A stretch of 64,000 nucleotides of DNA, from positions 62,001 to 126,000 of the forward strand of contig JAJNNY010000047.1 of the NCBI GenBank assembly GCA_022453515.1, written 5' to 3'. The notes beneath the pieces were generated by a model, which saw only the letters and a list, made by a program, of their open reading frames with translations, did not search any database and was not told the DNA's origin. The stretch is from Astrocystis sublimbata. Taxonomy: Eukaryota > Ascomycota > Sordariomycetes > Xylariales > Xylariaceae. Position numbers and translations under genes: made by a program. Shown here piece after piece: positions 1 to 11,220 of the stretch (its first letter is position 1; each line of letters begins with the position of its first letter).

Positions 1-22
1 CCACTATCAGCACGTCCCAGAG

Positions 23-1647
23 ATGTACCTGCTGGACGCTCCTCTGCAGCGGATCGTGGGGCGATTTGTGCCCGCGTCGTTGCCCCCAACCAGTACTTTC
101 GACAATCAGACGGTCCTCCTCGTCGGCGCGACAAGCGGCATCGGGCTCGCTGCCGCTGTGCACTTTGCGACCCTTGGCGCCCGTGTGATCATTACTTACC
201 GCTCAGCATCGCGAGGGGATGTCGCGAAACAGCAGATTGAAGAGGCCGTGGGTCCAAATCGGAAAGGCGATGTTTCGTGTCTCGAGCTCGACCTAGAGCG
301 CTACGAGTCATGCACCAATTTCATGGCCGCGCTCAAGACCGTTCTTCCTGATCCCGCTGCCTTGGACGTGGTGGTCATGAATGGCGGCATGGTCAATTCT
401 CACTGGGAGGAGAGCGCCGAAGGATGGTAGGCGGCATGCCCTTCACCCTTTCACCTGCTTCTTACAACCATCATACTATAGCACATGAGGTGTTATTCCT
501 TTGTCCCGTCGCAATGAGTGACAGGTACTGGACCGTAAAGTCCTAACATGCAATTCCGCGTCTAGGGAAAAAACGATCCAGATCAACACCCTCGGCACGA
601 CGCTTGTCGCTTTGCTGCTGCTGGGGTGGATGCGCGGAGCGCGGCGCGATCGGTCTGCGCCGGCGCATATGTCTTTTCTTGCCTCGCGCGACCATCTCGA
701 TCCTGACCTCGACCAGCTAACAACGTGGTCGCAATCAGACGACGGCATTCTTCGACAGGCCTGTAGCAAAGAGAATTGGCCCGATCATTGGTACGAATGG
801 GAGCCTCACTATCCCCTTAGCAAGCTTCTGCTCATGTATAACATCGAAGAGATGAGTAGACTTGTGCGAGGGCCGGACGGCGAGTAAGAAACCCAAAGTC
901 TTTCCTGTCCCTACTAATGCACCCACCACCTTCCTTGATATCTCATATGTTGGAGGGTAGTCCCGGTCTATGAACTAAAGGATTGTTTCATTTGCTAACC
1001 TAACCAGTCCTCTCGTGATAATTAACAGCATATGTCCCGGCATGGTCAAAACCGAAATCGGCCGTCATATCTGCGAGAGATCGTGGATTCATAGTCTCGC
1101 CACCTACTTAGTTCTTTTGATAACAGCTAAGACGGCCGACTCCGGCTCTAGGATCTGTGTTACAGCCGCCTTGAAGCCGAAAGAAAGTCATGTCAGTTTA
1201 TCCCTCATGAATTTCTCTCCCCTTTCTCAATTGTTCGTAACCTGCTTGAAATGTGGCGAAAGGTGTCTACCTACGTGCTAACGGGAATAATCACGACGAC
1301 AGGGCGAATTCTTCAGTTACTGGCTGACGGAGGATCAGTGGCGTAGGTACGTTGCGACATGTCAATTCTACTATTACCATCATTCTTATTTCATTTGACC
1401 GGGAACCGACAACTATCCTCCCACCCCCGGTTCACCCCTTTCTCACAACGATTGGAACATGCAATCCCCTCCGATCCGAAGTGACAAGTGGTGCATCAGC
1501 TAACGACACACCGTCGCCACCAGCAAGGCGGCCACCCTCATTGGCAGCGACGAGGCGAAAAAGCTACAGAAAGTGGTGTGGAAGGAGACCATCGACGAGT
1601 TGGAGGCCCATGTGCCGCATTTGCGGAATGGGCTCGATGCATTGTAG
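23..1647 (+). CDS. short-chain dehydrogenase/reductase (SDR), five exons
   Basis: NAD(P)-dependent oxidoreductase with a classical SDR fold, about 357 residues. Exons read 23-426, 566-883, 1008-1191, 1303-1346 and 1524-1647. All junctions have GT..AG ends and the summed length (1074 nt) stays in frame. Visible motifs are the cofactor loop GATSGIG near residue 36, the NGGM equivalent of NNAG, a catalytic Ser in HMSFLAS, and the Tyr-x-x-x-Lys pair in YPLSK. The C-terminus (SDEAKKLQKVVW then a terminal helix) is typical of the retinol-dehydrogenase-like SDRs common in fungal metabolite clusters. The start was taken at the first ATG, 22 bp inside the window, so an upstream exon cannot be excluded. 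It probably acts on a ketone or alcohol of the neighbouring pathway; the substrate is unknown. Confidence 0.85.
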
Positions 1648-2541
1648 TAAAACAGGCAGCTCAGCCCGCGAGCCATCGGCATCACATACCTACCGTAACC
1701 CACCTTTGATGTACGGGGAGGGGGTTACACAGGAAAGGCTGAGGAGTGGATAAGCCATGACGGTATGCTTGTTATCTATCGCTAGGAAGATGGATTCAAT
1801 ACAGCCTCGGAATCAAGAAACTTCCGTTGGGTCCATCCGAAAAGAGCAGAAGGTATAAGGTATTCGAAATGAAATTTAACTACTACGCGAACGAAGGGAG
1901 GCCGGTTTGCAAGGAGAAAGGGCAGACTATTGTCATACTAGGTAATCCCAGTGTACGAGTACTATTGACAGTGTATTTTCTCAACTGTCTACCATCGCCT
2001 GATATTCGAGCTACTGAATGTGCCGAGATTGCCTTCTGCAGCACCCTTCCACCAACACGCTAATAAATGCTCCCCATGTCCGAGAGATATCCCTGGGCCT
2101 TGCAGTGGTAGCCCACCTCCAGTGCCCCGTTTTACTACTGCAGTCATCGGTGCGGTTTCACACTATGTACCTCTACCAACAGTGGGCTCACCCAACTGTC
2201 GATGCTTTTTATAGAATTTATTAACAGAAAAACATCAAGGAGGGGCAGATTTGGTTGTGAATTTAGCTTTGAGCTTCAACCTGCCGAGCCTGCTAAGCAC
2301 TTTCTTGGCAGGCCCAGAGGTGGGTGGGTTCCCCGATCTAAGATCTATTAAGGGAAGTGTCCTGTACATACCTTGCAGACTAGGAACTAGTAGATGGGTA
2401 GTGCGGGGAAAATCCTTGTTGGGCACTCTCCCCAGCGCTACCCATTGTTAGAATAATGCTCCAGAAGAGCCAGCTGAGGCCAGTGGATGAGAAATAGAGA
2501 GATGGATGTTGTGTTGAAGGAAGAGGTGGGTGGCTGGCAGT

Positions 2542-2666
2542 CGAGCCTGTGCGAAAAATAGATGAGACTGGTCGTCAGTATCTCAGGTGCTGCCAGAAGT
2601 GCCCACTCCACTGTCGATCACTAAAGGTACTGAGCAACCGTCTCATCTATTTTTCGCACAGGCTCG
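2542..2666. repeat. foldback element with perfect 27-bp inverted arms
   Basis: Positions 2542-2568 are the exact reverse complement of 2640-2666. The inner flanks remain partly complementary (GGTCGTCAGTA against GGTTGCTCAGTA), so the whole 125 bp can form an imperfect hairpin. No target-site duplication was recognised. It could be a small MITE-like element or the remains of an inverted duplication. Confidence 0.75.
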
Positions 2667-3472
2667 GCAGTACATAGTAGACTTACAGTACGCCCACATC
2701 TGTCTTAACAGACTCTCATATACATATTACATACTTACATATCTATTGCACCTATCATAAGGTAAGCCAAACGCACGACATGCCAGCCTTACCGGCTCAC
2801 TGCCGAATTCGAACAAATCTCCGCGCGAGTTCGAGATCCTTCGTCTAGTGTGCGGCGTATGCGTCTTCTCACGTAAGTCGGGCGAGAGCTGCAGCATAAC
2901 AATCAACAGAAGAGGGTGACATTGGAAGGATTCAACACATAAATGTGTGGTTTTACCATGATTTTAGCCCTGATCAGAATTCACTGTATGTAATACTCGT
3001 ATGATGATATCAACAATCACGAACTATCCACCCATGATTGAATCTTTGCTAGCCCCATCTAGCCCGAGTAACAGCTGTCTGTAAGCTTAGGCATCTGCCG
3101 ACACACACACCTTTTTTGGGCAGCATGGTACAGATCTCATAGGAAGGCATTCGATCAAAAGTATGATGTCTTTCTCTCATACAAGTAATTACCCCGGTAG
3201 TTTCCGAACCTGCAGGTCCACAGGTGGGGAACTGTTGGCTGCAGCTTCAAGACCCTATCATCAACGATCATCTCTGTTTAACAGTCATGTGACTTACTGC
3301 ATGATGTTCGTCTAAGGTCCCGATATCGTGCATTTCACAGCCCCTTGCAACCTTGTGGTCTAGGCCTACTACTGCTTGGTTCGAGTCAGGAAGCCTTCAG
3401 CACATTTAATGTATCGATCTGAAGTTCGCTGCTTACATATAGCTTGAGCGCTGTTGGTGCTTGAGCTCACTG

Positions 3473-3562
3473 CTGGAAGATACTGATCCGAACGATGCAC
3501 TCAACTTCAAGAGTCTCTGCATTCCCACTTGGGGTGATGCAAAAGCAATGGTGGCAGGATAG
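3473..3562 (+). pseudogene. unrecognised coding-like scrap
   Basis: An open stretch reading LEDTDPNDALNFKSLCIP and onward to a TAG, after which the same frame stays protein-like until a TGA. No start codon and no recognised family. It looks like the decayed end of a gene. Confidence 0.25.
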
Positions 3563-3750
3563 TACATCACTGAACCGAGTCAGGCCTTGCAGAAAGATAG
3601 CATACCATACGAACCCTGACAAATACCTGCCAGGTAAGTATGTGTGAGTTGCAATCACTCGTACTCGTACCACTATCGTAAGGCAATCTAGTCACGACTT
3701 GGAACAGACGCTACCTGTTAATTCGGACCGTGCCGCTATGGGTACAGCTT

Positions 3751-3957
3751 CTAAGTGGTTATGCGCATCAGCTCCCACTTCTCCGAATTAGGTGCCCAGC
3801 CAGCAAAAAAGTCCCCGATATCCCTTCTGGAGTTAGCATACTGTGCGAGGTAGATTGACCTTCCAGTGTCTGTTCCGTAAGAATATTCCGGCAGTTTGGG
3901 ATGCGTATCTCCATGATTTTCTGCCCGTATTATCACGGTTTCCCATTCTTCGTTCTC
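3751..3957 (-). pseudogene. unrecognised coding-like terminal exon
   Basis: A 68-codon open frame on the minus strand, preceded directly by a splice-acceptor-like tag and ended by TAG at 3751. Its composition (for example YSYGTDTGRSIYLAQYANS and GDFFAGWAPNSEKWELM) is strongly protein-like, but no upstream exon could be joined with confidence. The family is not recognised. It may be the last exon of a lost gene. Confidence 0.35.
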
Positions 3958-4361
3958 CTACAGTTCCCTAGTTCGAATCTCTTAAGCCCTACATTACGAC
4001 TTTTATTAGAATTCTGAGGTGGGCTAACCAAATCTCAATTTGCCCGCCGAGCTAGTCCATGCAAAGTATCTATGCAGCTTTGAAGCCGACTGGTAGCGTT
4101 GGAAGCAGGAGGTTCTCTCTTGTTATTGGAATAATAGAAATAAGAGGCATATCTAGTGAGTCTCCTCGAGTCTCAAGCTCAGAATGCGTCAAATGAAGCG
4201 ATTATTACCTTTGCTGCGGGCGTGACGATGTAATAGTATAATTCTATTTTTATATTCGGTCGTACGATGTGCTTCAATGTCCATTGCCCACGATTACGAG
4301 ACTGCACTAGTTTTCAGAACATAGGTGGGCTAAACAGAGATATTCGACATCGAAAGTTTCT

Positions 4362-5849
4362 CTAGGATTGTTCATGGCTGCCTATTTTGGGTACCTGACT
4401 TTTCGTAACCACCGACGATGCACTCGTTGTTTGGTCGATCCAACAGTTGGTATCCTGACCATCCCCACCATACATAAAACGCTCATAGTCGGCCCGCCCG
4501 CTCTCAATATCAGCCAATCGGACATTATCCGAACTTGCGCTTCCTATCGTGCGTCGCGCCATGACCGTCCCATCTGTAGTCGTCGATTTGCCGCTGCTCA
4601 GGTTGTATAAGCGCTTGCTTACTGACGATAGTCTCATCCACGAAGCGGTGGTCAGCCGGGCAGCTCGGCTGAATGCAGGCCAGCTGGGGGCCAGGTTGGC
4701 GCAGATGATGCCCGTGTACAGGTGTACCACAGTCCACACGGCGGCTCGGGAGAAATACGGCTCTCGACTGTTCGGCAGGTAGCTCAGGGCAATCTTGGCT
4801 ACACCGGAGAACAGGACGCTAGAGAGTAGCATGTTCGTATCAGCCCAGCACAAAATAAACCTTCCAGACGGGGTGTGCCAATGTCACTGTTGGCCGTATA
4901 CCTTTACTGTTTCTGACAGACGGCCCGATAAATGAAGGAAAGAGATACAATTATTGATGTGAACAGCTGACAGTTTAACTTACAATGCTCCCAGGAGAAA
5001 AACTGCGGCGATACCAAATTTCTTGCCCAGCTCCAGCTGCAGCTTGAAGATGATGGTAAAAGGTAACGCCAGGATGACAAGATCGATCACGCTCTCGAAA
5101 ATGCCCGTGACCAGCCAAAATGTGTTATAGTTGATGCAGTACCGGGGGTCGGCATTGCCGTTCTCCCACGTCCATTTGAGGGGCACGCAGTTGAGGCAGT
5201 CGGCCAGCGTAGCCGAAACCCAGAAGGCCACGACAGCGGCCTCGGTAACGAAGATTTGGATTCTGAAGGAACCGCTGGCGGCGAAGATACGGTGCTGGAG
5301 GAGGAGGATGGACATCTTGGTCAAGCTGGTGATGAAGAAGTACAGCACCGTCGTCGAGAAGGTAATCTTGGTGTATAGGACATCGGCCGGCGTGAAGACA
5401 TAGTCCGGGTCGAAGTTACTAGCCGCAGCGGGCCCTGTCGAGGAAACGGTGCTTGCTAGAAAGAAATCCAGGTTACTCTTGATTGATTCCGTTTGCGGCA
5501 ATCGTCTATCGAAGATGCGTTCATCGCGCCTCTTCGCCTTTCGCTCGGCTCACCAGACCTCCTCTAGCAAAAAGAGCTATGGCAAATCAACTCTTGCTTG
5601 GGCTTGATGATTCGAGACTAGAGAGGATAAAGAAGCAAAGAGCATAGAAAGGAAAATGAATACAAACCTACCATAAATAGTCAGAGCGCCCGGTAGAATG
5701 CCGGAAATTATGGCTCCCAAAGCTGTCCAGTCGTCCCATTTGAAGCCGGCCTTGGTCAACCATCTTGAGTAGAAACGACAACCAACTGTCAGGATACCGA
5801 CAACGATGAGGATGGCGCCTGCCACCGTAGACCCATCGTCGTTATCCAT
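4362..5849 (-). CDS. rhodopsin-domain (PTH11-like) integral membrane protein
   Basis: Seven-helix fungal membrane protein of the rhodopsin-domain/PTH11-like group, about 368 residues. Exons on the minus strand are 5849-5672, 5455-4984 and 4818-4362, with GT..AG introns and an in-frame total of 1107 nt. Exon 1 carries the first two helices (AGAILIVVGILTVGCRFYSRW, the family's R-x-Y/F-S-R-W signature, then DDWTALGAIISGIL). Exon 2 carries the middle helices and the conserved C-LNCVPLKWTWE segment. Exon 3 has the last helix (PYFSRAAVWTVVHLYTGIICANL) and a polar cytosolic tail. Known relatives are orphan receptor-like proteins of the plasma membrane; the ligand and role here are unknown. The second acceptor (5456-5457) is the least certain junction. 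Confidence 0.8.
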
Positions 5850-7319
5850 GGCGACTGTCTTGTATGTAAGAATTTCTCATGTGTGGTACTTCGACGGACT
5901 GAGCGGGGGAAGATAAATGATCAATGTCGGATCTCTCCGCTTGAGCAGTGAGCACACATTAAGGAACTAATTATTCCAGTTGATACTATATGGCCTTCCG
6001 ACGGTCGGCGGTTATGCTGCACACCTGACCAGTTTTTCTGCACGATAACCAACAGCGCCGTAGGTAACAGGACTTATAACTCTCGTCTTCGCATATCTAA
6101 AATAGAAATGCACAGCCCTACGCCGCGGTATGAGCTATGGGGAATTCTCGGCGCACCTCATGCAGCCCACCTTTCATACATCCCCACGATCGAAAGCAAC
6201 AAGAACATGGCAGCAACTGAGAGATGTAGTGTGTCAAAGTCAATTGGAAACATACAGTCACGAGAGTATGAGTCTATAAATATATCAGGTGGGGTTAATC
6301 CTACCAGAGTCAAAAGCCCAGTCGATTTGGGGTGAGTTGCGTTATCCAAGAACCGAGCACAACCGAGAGCAGTAGTCTCGTCTGGTCTTGGTCAATCTAG
6401 ATCAATCCTCTACACTGCTGACATGGTGCCATTGACGAACAAGCTGCAGTTCAGATCGTTCTCTGCATCTTTTGCCACAGATTGCAACCTTCTTCACCCG
6501 CCCTCTTGGTCAGACCGGGGTCAGACCAACGGCAATCCTATACAGGCATCTTCAGCTGGGCAAGTTGGCTTACAAGTTACAAGGATGGTATTTGTTAGCT
6601 CGACACTAAAAATCAGCCCAGCAGGGATACTGTAACTCACAACGCTATAATAGCAACGCTGCGATAATACTCACTGTTGATTAGTATCAAAGCATTTTTG
6701 CCATCTGGAACTTCGAAGCCCCTGTTAAGTAGTATTGAACCGGAATACCTCTGACAAAACAAGTCTCTAGCGTTGGCCTAGCAATATCATTATTATCGCC
6801 TGCATTACTTAGCTAATGTTACCCTGCCTAGTGGGATAGTCACCGGTGCGGAAATAAGAGATCTAGATATATAAGAGTGAAGTGGCGGCTTACTGACTTT
6901 GCAACTCTTCCTACTACCATGCCACGATGCCACCATATCGCTGGTTAGCGGACCGGGGTATTATCACTGTCCAATGGCGCACTCTTTTGGGTTAAGCAGA
7001 TAGGGTTAGAAATTAGAGCAACGATTATTTTTAGCGCTGCATACGGAGTAAACTAGAATCGGCAGGTGCAAGCCAAGGCCTAGCCAAGGCCTCTTAAGGC
7101 AGACAACTCCCTGGTCTAGCCACCTTTCCTCCCAATACAACAACAACAATACGAGTACATAATACATTTTTCCTGCTCATCCACTGATATACCAAGGCCC
7201 CAGGTATAGGGACTGCTTCTTGATAGATAGTATCGACGCTAAATAAGAGATCTCGATACGCAAGATATGTGCCCACACTAGGCGCTGCTGGAGTGGGTTA
7301 GACAAAATCGCTGCCGACC
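5850..7319. other. intergenic interval
   Basis: No gene or RNA recognised. It contains the upstream region of the rhodopsin-domain gene and ends where the AONS-like pseudogene frame opens. A stop codon in that frame near 7299 and the lack of an ATG mean the pseudogene's own start is missing. Confidence 0.5.
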
Positions 7320-8190
7320 TTTTATCATAATCTCGAGGAGGCACTTGACGTCAAGCGTACGTCCGACAGCTTCTATACCACACTCCCAGACGTTGTTACC
7401 GATCAAGCCATTCAAGGTGTTGATGATGATGGTGATGATGATGATTCCCCCGCCGCCGTAGACTTCTGCTCTGGAGACGTCAGGTCGGTGGGCAGAAGCG
7501 CGGAGCACCGAGCCGAGTTTCTTGCCGAGCTCGAGAGACACCCGGGCTTCGCCCTAGGCACCGCTAGTTCGCGGCTCATGGACGGCAACTACGCGTACAT
7601 AGAGCGCGCAGAAGCCGAGATCGCGGCCTTCTACGGGGCCGAGGCAGGGCTGCTCGTGGGATCCAGGTTTGAGGCTAACCTGGCCATCTGGGCGACGGTC
7701 TCCAAGCAAGGCGATGTCATCATATACGACGAGCTGGTGCACGCGAGCACGCACGACGGCATGCGACAGGCGCTAGCCGTGGACCGCTGCGCGAGCTCAT
7801 CGAGGCCGCCCGCGACATCTTCTGCGACCACGAGGGCGGTGTTCAGTTTGTTGTCGACGAGGCGCATAGTGTCGGTTTCATAGGCCCAGAAGGAAGAGGC
7901 CTTATGTGCGAGCTTGAGCTGCAGAATGAGATTGCTGTTGTTATGCATTCGATAGGCAAGGCTGTTGGTGCCGCTGGGGGTAATCTCCCCCCTTGTTGCC
8001 CCTTTCTTAGCAGACTCTGTATCTGTGTCACGTTCATTCCGTAATTGGCAGCTTATGGCTAACCGCATGTTTACTTATCTTTGAGTAGCTGTTATTCTTG
8101 GGAATAGGAATATTCGGAACATAGTCGTAAACTTCGGGAGGGCTGTCATGTTTTCCACGGCGCCTACGTTCCCCTTTGTCGCGCCTATGT
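7320..8190 (+). pseudogene. alpha-oxoamine synthase (AONS/KAPA-synthase-like), broken
   Basis: Remnant of a PLP-dependent fold-type I alpha-oxoamine synthase, the family that condenses an amino acid with an acyl thioester (8-amino-7-oxononanoate synthase, serine palmitoyltransferase, fumonisin-type Fum8). Recognisable blocks in order: VDFCSGD near 7450, SSRLMDGNYAYIERAE, ELVHASTHDGMRQAL, then VDEAHSVGFIGPEGRGL, then the PLP-lysine block HSIGKAVGAAG, then VILGNRNIRN and FSTAPTFPFVAPM after an intron (about 7978-8083). Damage: no initiating ATG, a frameshift with loss of several residues near 7780, and loss of everything after about 8190 (the C-terminal domain). It lies between a membrane protein and an MFS exporter, and about 11 kb from a PKS stump, which fits a former polyketide-release function. 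A pseudogene is much more likely than a sequencing error because there are three independent lesions. Confidence 0.8.
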
Positions 8191-8360
8191 GTCGCCCCAC
8201 GATATTGATCCGCGATGCGGCCATGCTGCCGTATTGGCGAGTTCACTTTTGGTTTTAATTTCACGCATGGCTCAATTCCTATCATTCATTCTCAATCTGG
8301 TGCAAATTCTGGCATACATCAGACCGTATTCTTCGAGACAGAGCACTCTCTGATCTGCCT

Positions 8361-10129
8361 TTACACTGAACCATTGATACGACCCCCCTGTCTCTCATTA
8401 GCATCTACATCATCCTCACGCCATCCCTCTTGCGTCGTCTTGGGAATTCTTATCGTCGCCGACAAGATCAGAGCGGCCGCGGCCAAGCCGACGGCCAAGT
8501 AGGCAGCTGAATGGTATCCACGCAACAGATCCTTGCCGTCGGCGTTGGTGTGCACCTCGACGGTACCGGCAATGCCTATGCCGGTACTCATGCCGTAGCC
8601 GAGCAGGGTGCCGACAAGCGAGCCGGCGGTTCCCTGGTGCCGCATCGGGACGACGCTGCCGACGACAATCTGCGCGCTCGTCGTGATGAGGTCGATGGTG
8701 AAGGCCGAGACAAAGAGGGCGGGGAAGCACATGGCCCAGTACGGCAGGTCGGCCCGCACGGTCGCCAGGAGCGCGTTGATGATGACCATGGCCGTGCATC
8801 CTATGCCGATGATGACCTGCGCGGGGACGCGCGGGGCGAGCCAGGCCGCGAAGAAAGGCGTAATGGCGCCGACAATTGTTAACGGCAGGTACTGCAGGCC
8901 CGTCACGATGAGGCTGTCGAGATAGATCGTCTGCATGAAGGCGTTCATGTACCAGAAGAAAATACCCAAGCTCATGAAGGAGAACGCGACGGTGATCATC
9001 AGCCGTCCGAAGGATGGCATCTTCCAGATATCGAAGGGGAAGATGGGCTCTTTGGCGAACTTGATCTCCCAAACGCAGAAGGCGGCAATGTGTAGGACAG
9101 AAATGATGAGGAGGACTATCTCGTATGCTGCATTCCAACCCACGATCGGTGCTTGGCTATTGAATGTCAGTGCTTAAATATATATGATATGATACGACCG
9201 GAGAAAGGGGCAAGGTGGACTTACTTCCACACAAAGTTGAATAGAATCAGACCGCCCACACCTAGATATGCACCCACGTAGTCTATACCACCGTGCGGGT
9301 CGAGAGGTTTGTCGAGAGGGATGGCTACAGCAGCTGCACTGAATACAACAGTTCCCAGCAACGCGCTAGATTGTGTTCTCGAGTTAGTCACTTCGACTTT
9401 CGGCAGAGTAGATGAGGGACCTTACAGCAACAAGAAGACCCATTTCCACTCGGATAGTTGAATGACAATGGCACCAATCAGGGAGCCCCCAGCCGCGCCT
9501 ACGGGCGCCATGGCACCGAATAGCGCGAACCCAAGATTCCGCTTCTTGCCCGGTGGGAAATTGATGCCGATGAGTGCGATGATATTGGGCGTCATGATGC
9601 CGGCGCCAACACCACAGAGACCCCTGAAGATGGAGACGGCAAAGAGGCTATCGGCATACCCGCCGAGGGCGGACCAGAGCACCCACCACAGCGCCCCGAT
9701 GATGAGGACGTTCCGGTGCCCGTAGATGCCGCCCAGCCTTCCGCCTATCAGGACGAAGGTTCCCTGTGTGAGCGGGAACGACACGACGACCCAAGTGGAC
9801 TGTTGACGACTTGCTCCCAACGTTTCGCCGATGGCCAGGCCCGAGTTGATACCGATGCCGAGAGGGGAGATGCTGACAAGTTGGGTGAGGGTCAAGAGGA
9901 TGAGGATCCAATTCTCACGGGCGTTGCTTGTTACTGGCGATGGGGGCGTCGTCGTCGCTGGTTCAAAGTCGTCGGATTCTATGCCAGACCCGGGCCTTAC
10001 CATCATGCCGCTAGGCGCCGGGGAATGGTCTGAGTGGTTAGCCCTTTGTTTCTCTATTGGAATTCTTTTTGGCTCCTGCTGTTTAACTTTTTTGCTGTCG
10101 TTCCAAAATGGCAATGGATGAGCAGTCAT
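8361..10129 (-). CDS. MFS multidrug/metabolite exporter (DHA2-like)
   Basis: Major facilitator with an expected 13-14 membrane helices, about 546 residues. Minus-strand exons are 10129-9426, 9365-9225 and 9156-8361, all GT..AG, total 1641 nt. The N-terminal 65 residues are polar and cytosolic. Helices start at ENWILILLTLTQLVSISPLG. The motif-A region is GGRLGGIYGHRN, and motif C-like glycines sit in FRGLCGVGAGIMTPNIIALIG, as in drug:H+ antiporters. The start ATG at 10129 was chosen because it begins the conserved-length polar tail; the frame is open further upstream without other support. It is divergent from the methyltransferase gene and shares its 1.1-kb promoter region, consistent with exporting a product of this cluster. 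Confidence 0.88.
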
Positions 10130-11220
10130 CAGCTCTTTGGAGGAGGGGGCTATGGTCAGACTAGGTAGGCTCAGGCTCGTTCTTTTTTCGATTAAAACCG
10201 TGTTGAAAATAAGGTTGAAGACAATAGCAACATTAATTGTCTTAGATAAAGTCGGCCATGTCGAGTTTGTCTGTCCTCGCCAGCCCACATAGGCGGGACG
10301 TGGAAATCGATCGGGCTTTGCATATTGTGCGCCCTCACTCTGCAAATGTAAACATGTCTTGTTATACAACCAGATTGCTTTCATAAGCATGTGAGAATTG
10401 TAAATCGCTACAACTCATCTCCCATGTGGCATGTGGCATGTGGCAGACCCAGTGGGATGGGGTTAAGCTAGGGCCCGAAGTGTAGCCCGTGCACATGTGG
10501 GATGCCAAGTCTTTTCCTTGTATCATGTGGGATGTGGCTTGTTGAATCGGTAAGCTATCCGTGCCGTGCACTTTGTGAATAAGCACCTTCTAGGTAGGTA
10601 CCTAGGTACCTCTTCCCAGGATTTATATCGCCAAAACGCCCCCTTTTCGAGAATTGCTACCCCCGAGGAATCTCAAATTTGCTGTCAGCTGCATCCGTAT
10701 GACCCATACTCTAGCACTCCTGGCATGCTCCGTGCCACATACTGAGAGCCAATACACGAGTGGGCCTCGAAGGATTCGGCTTCAGCCAATTTTTTTCTTT
10801 TCCGCATTCGTTAATGGCTTGACGAGATCTTAGGTACAATCAACCCACAAAGACCAGGGTGATGGCCATCATGTTTCAAACTCTTGTGGCGCAGAAATGT
10901 CAGCTTGCAAATACTCAACTTACATTGCAGGAAGGATGAGTGAGGTACTACGACAGTCCACGTGATCGTCGACATGACTGACGATTGGAGCCTCGTGTCA
11001 TGACATTACCATCCCGCTCTTCCGCTTTACTCAGTATGAGTTGGTGGACAGAATATTCGGATACGACCGAGATCAGGAGCTGACCCGACTACCTCATATT
11101 GTCGTCTTAACTTGACCGGTAGATTTCCACATTCCTCCGACTGTTGTTTCTCTTATCAACTTCACACCACCAAAGAGTATCGCATCGCCAAGCAATATCA
11201 TAAAATAAAATAAAGGCAAG
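10130..11220. other. divergent promoter region
   Basis: Non-coding interval between the minus-strand MFS exporter and the plus-strand methyltransferase. It must hold both promoters. The notable content is a group of CATGTGG motifs (10423-10537), listed separately, and a palindromic ggtacctaggtacc near 10600. Confidence 0.6.
10423..10537. promoter_or_regulatory. cluster of CATGTGG motifs
   Basis: Three CATGTGG heptamers stand head to tail at 10423-10443, followed by single copies at 10494-10500 and 10524-10530 and a GATGTGG at 10531-10537. Each contains CATGTG, which matches the E-box pattern CANNTG recognised by bHLH factors. The position in a divergent promoter suggests a regulator-binding array; this function is inferred only from repetition and location. 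Confidence 0.4.

Larger units (their letters stand above)
1648..4361. other. gene-poor interval
   Basis: No complete gene seen. The interval holds a 27-bp inverted repeat (2542-2666) and two short coding-like scraps (3473-3562 plus, 3751-3957 minus), described separately. The motif aggtgggctaa occurs near 4017 and near 4324 in direct orientation, too short to call a transposon. Confidence 0.5.

Noticed and set aside
4017..4334. Repeated aggtgggctaa as transposon ends
   Set aside because: Only 11 bp in direct orientation, no inverted arms and no transposase-like frame between.
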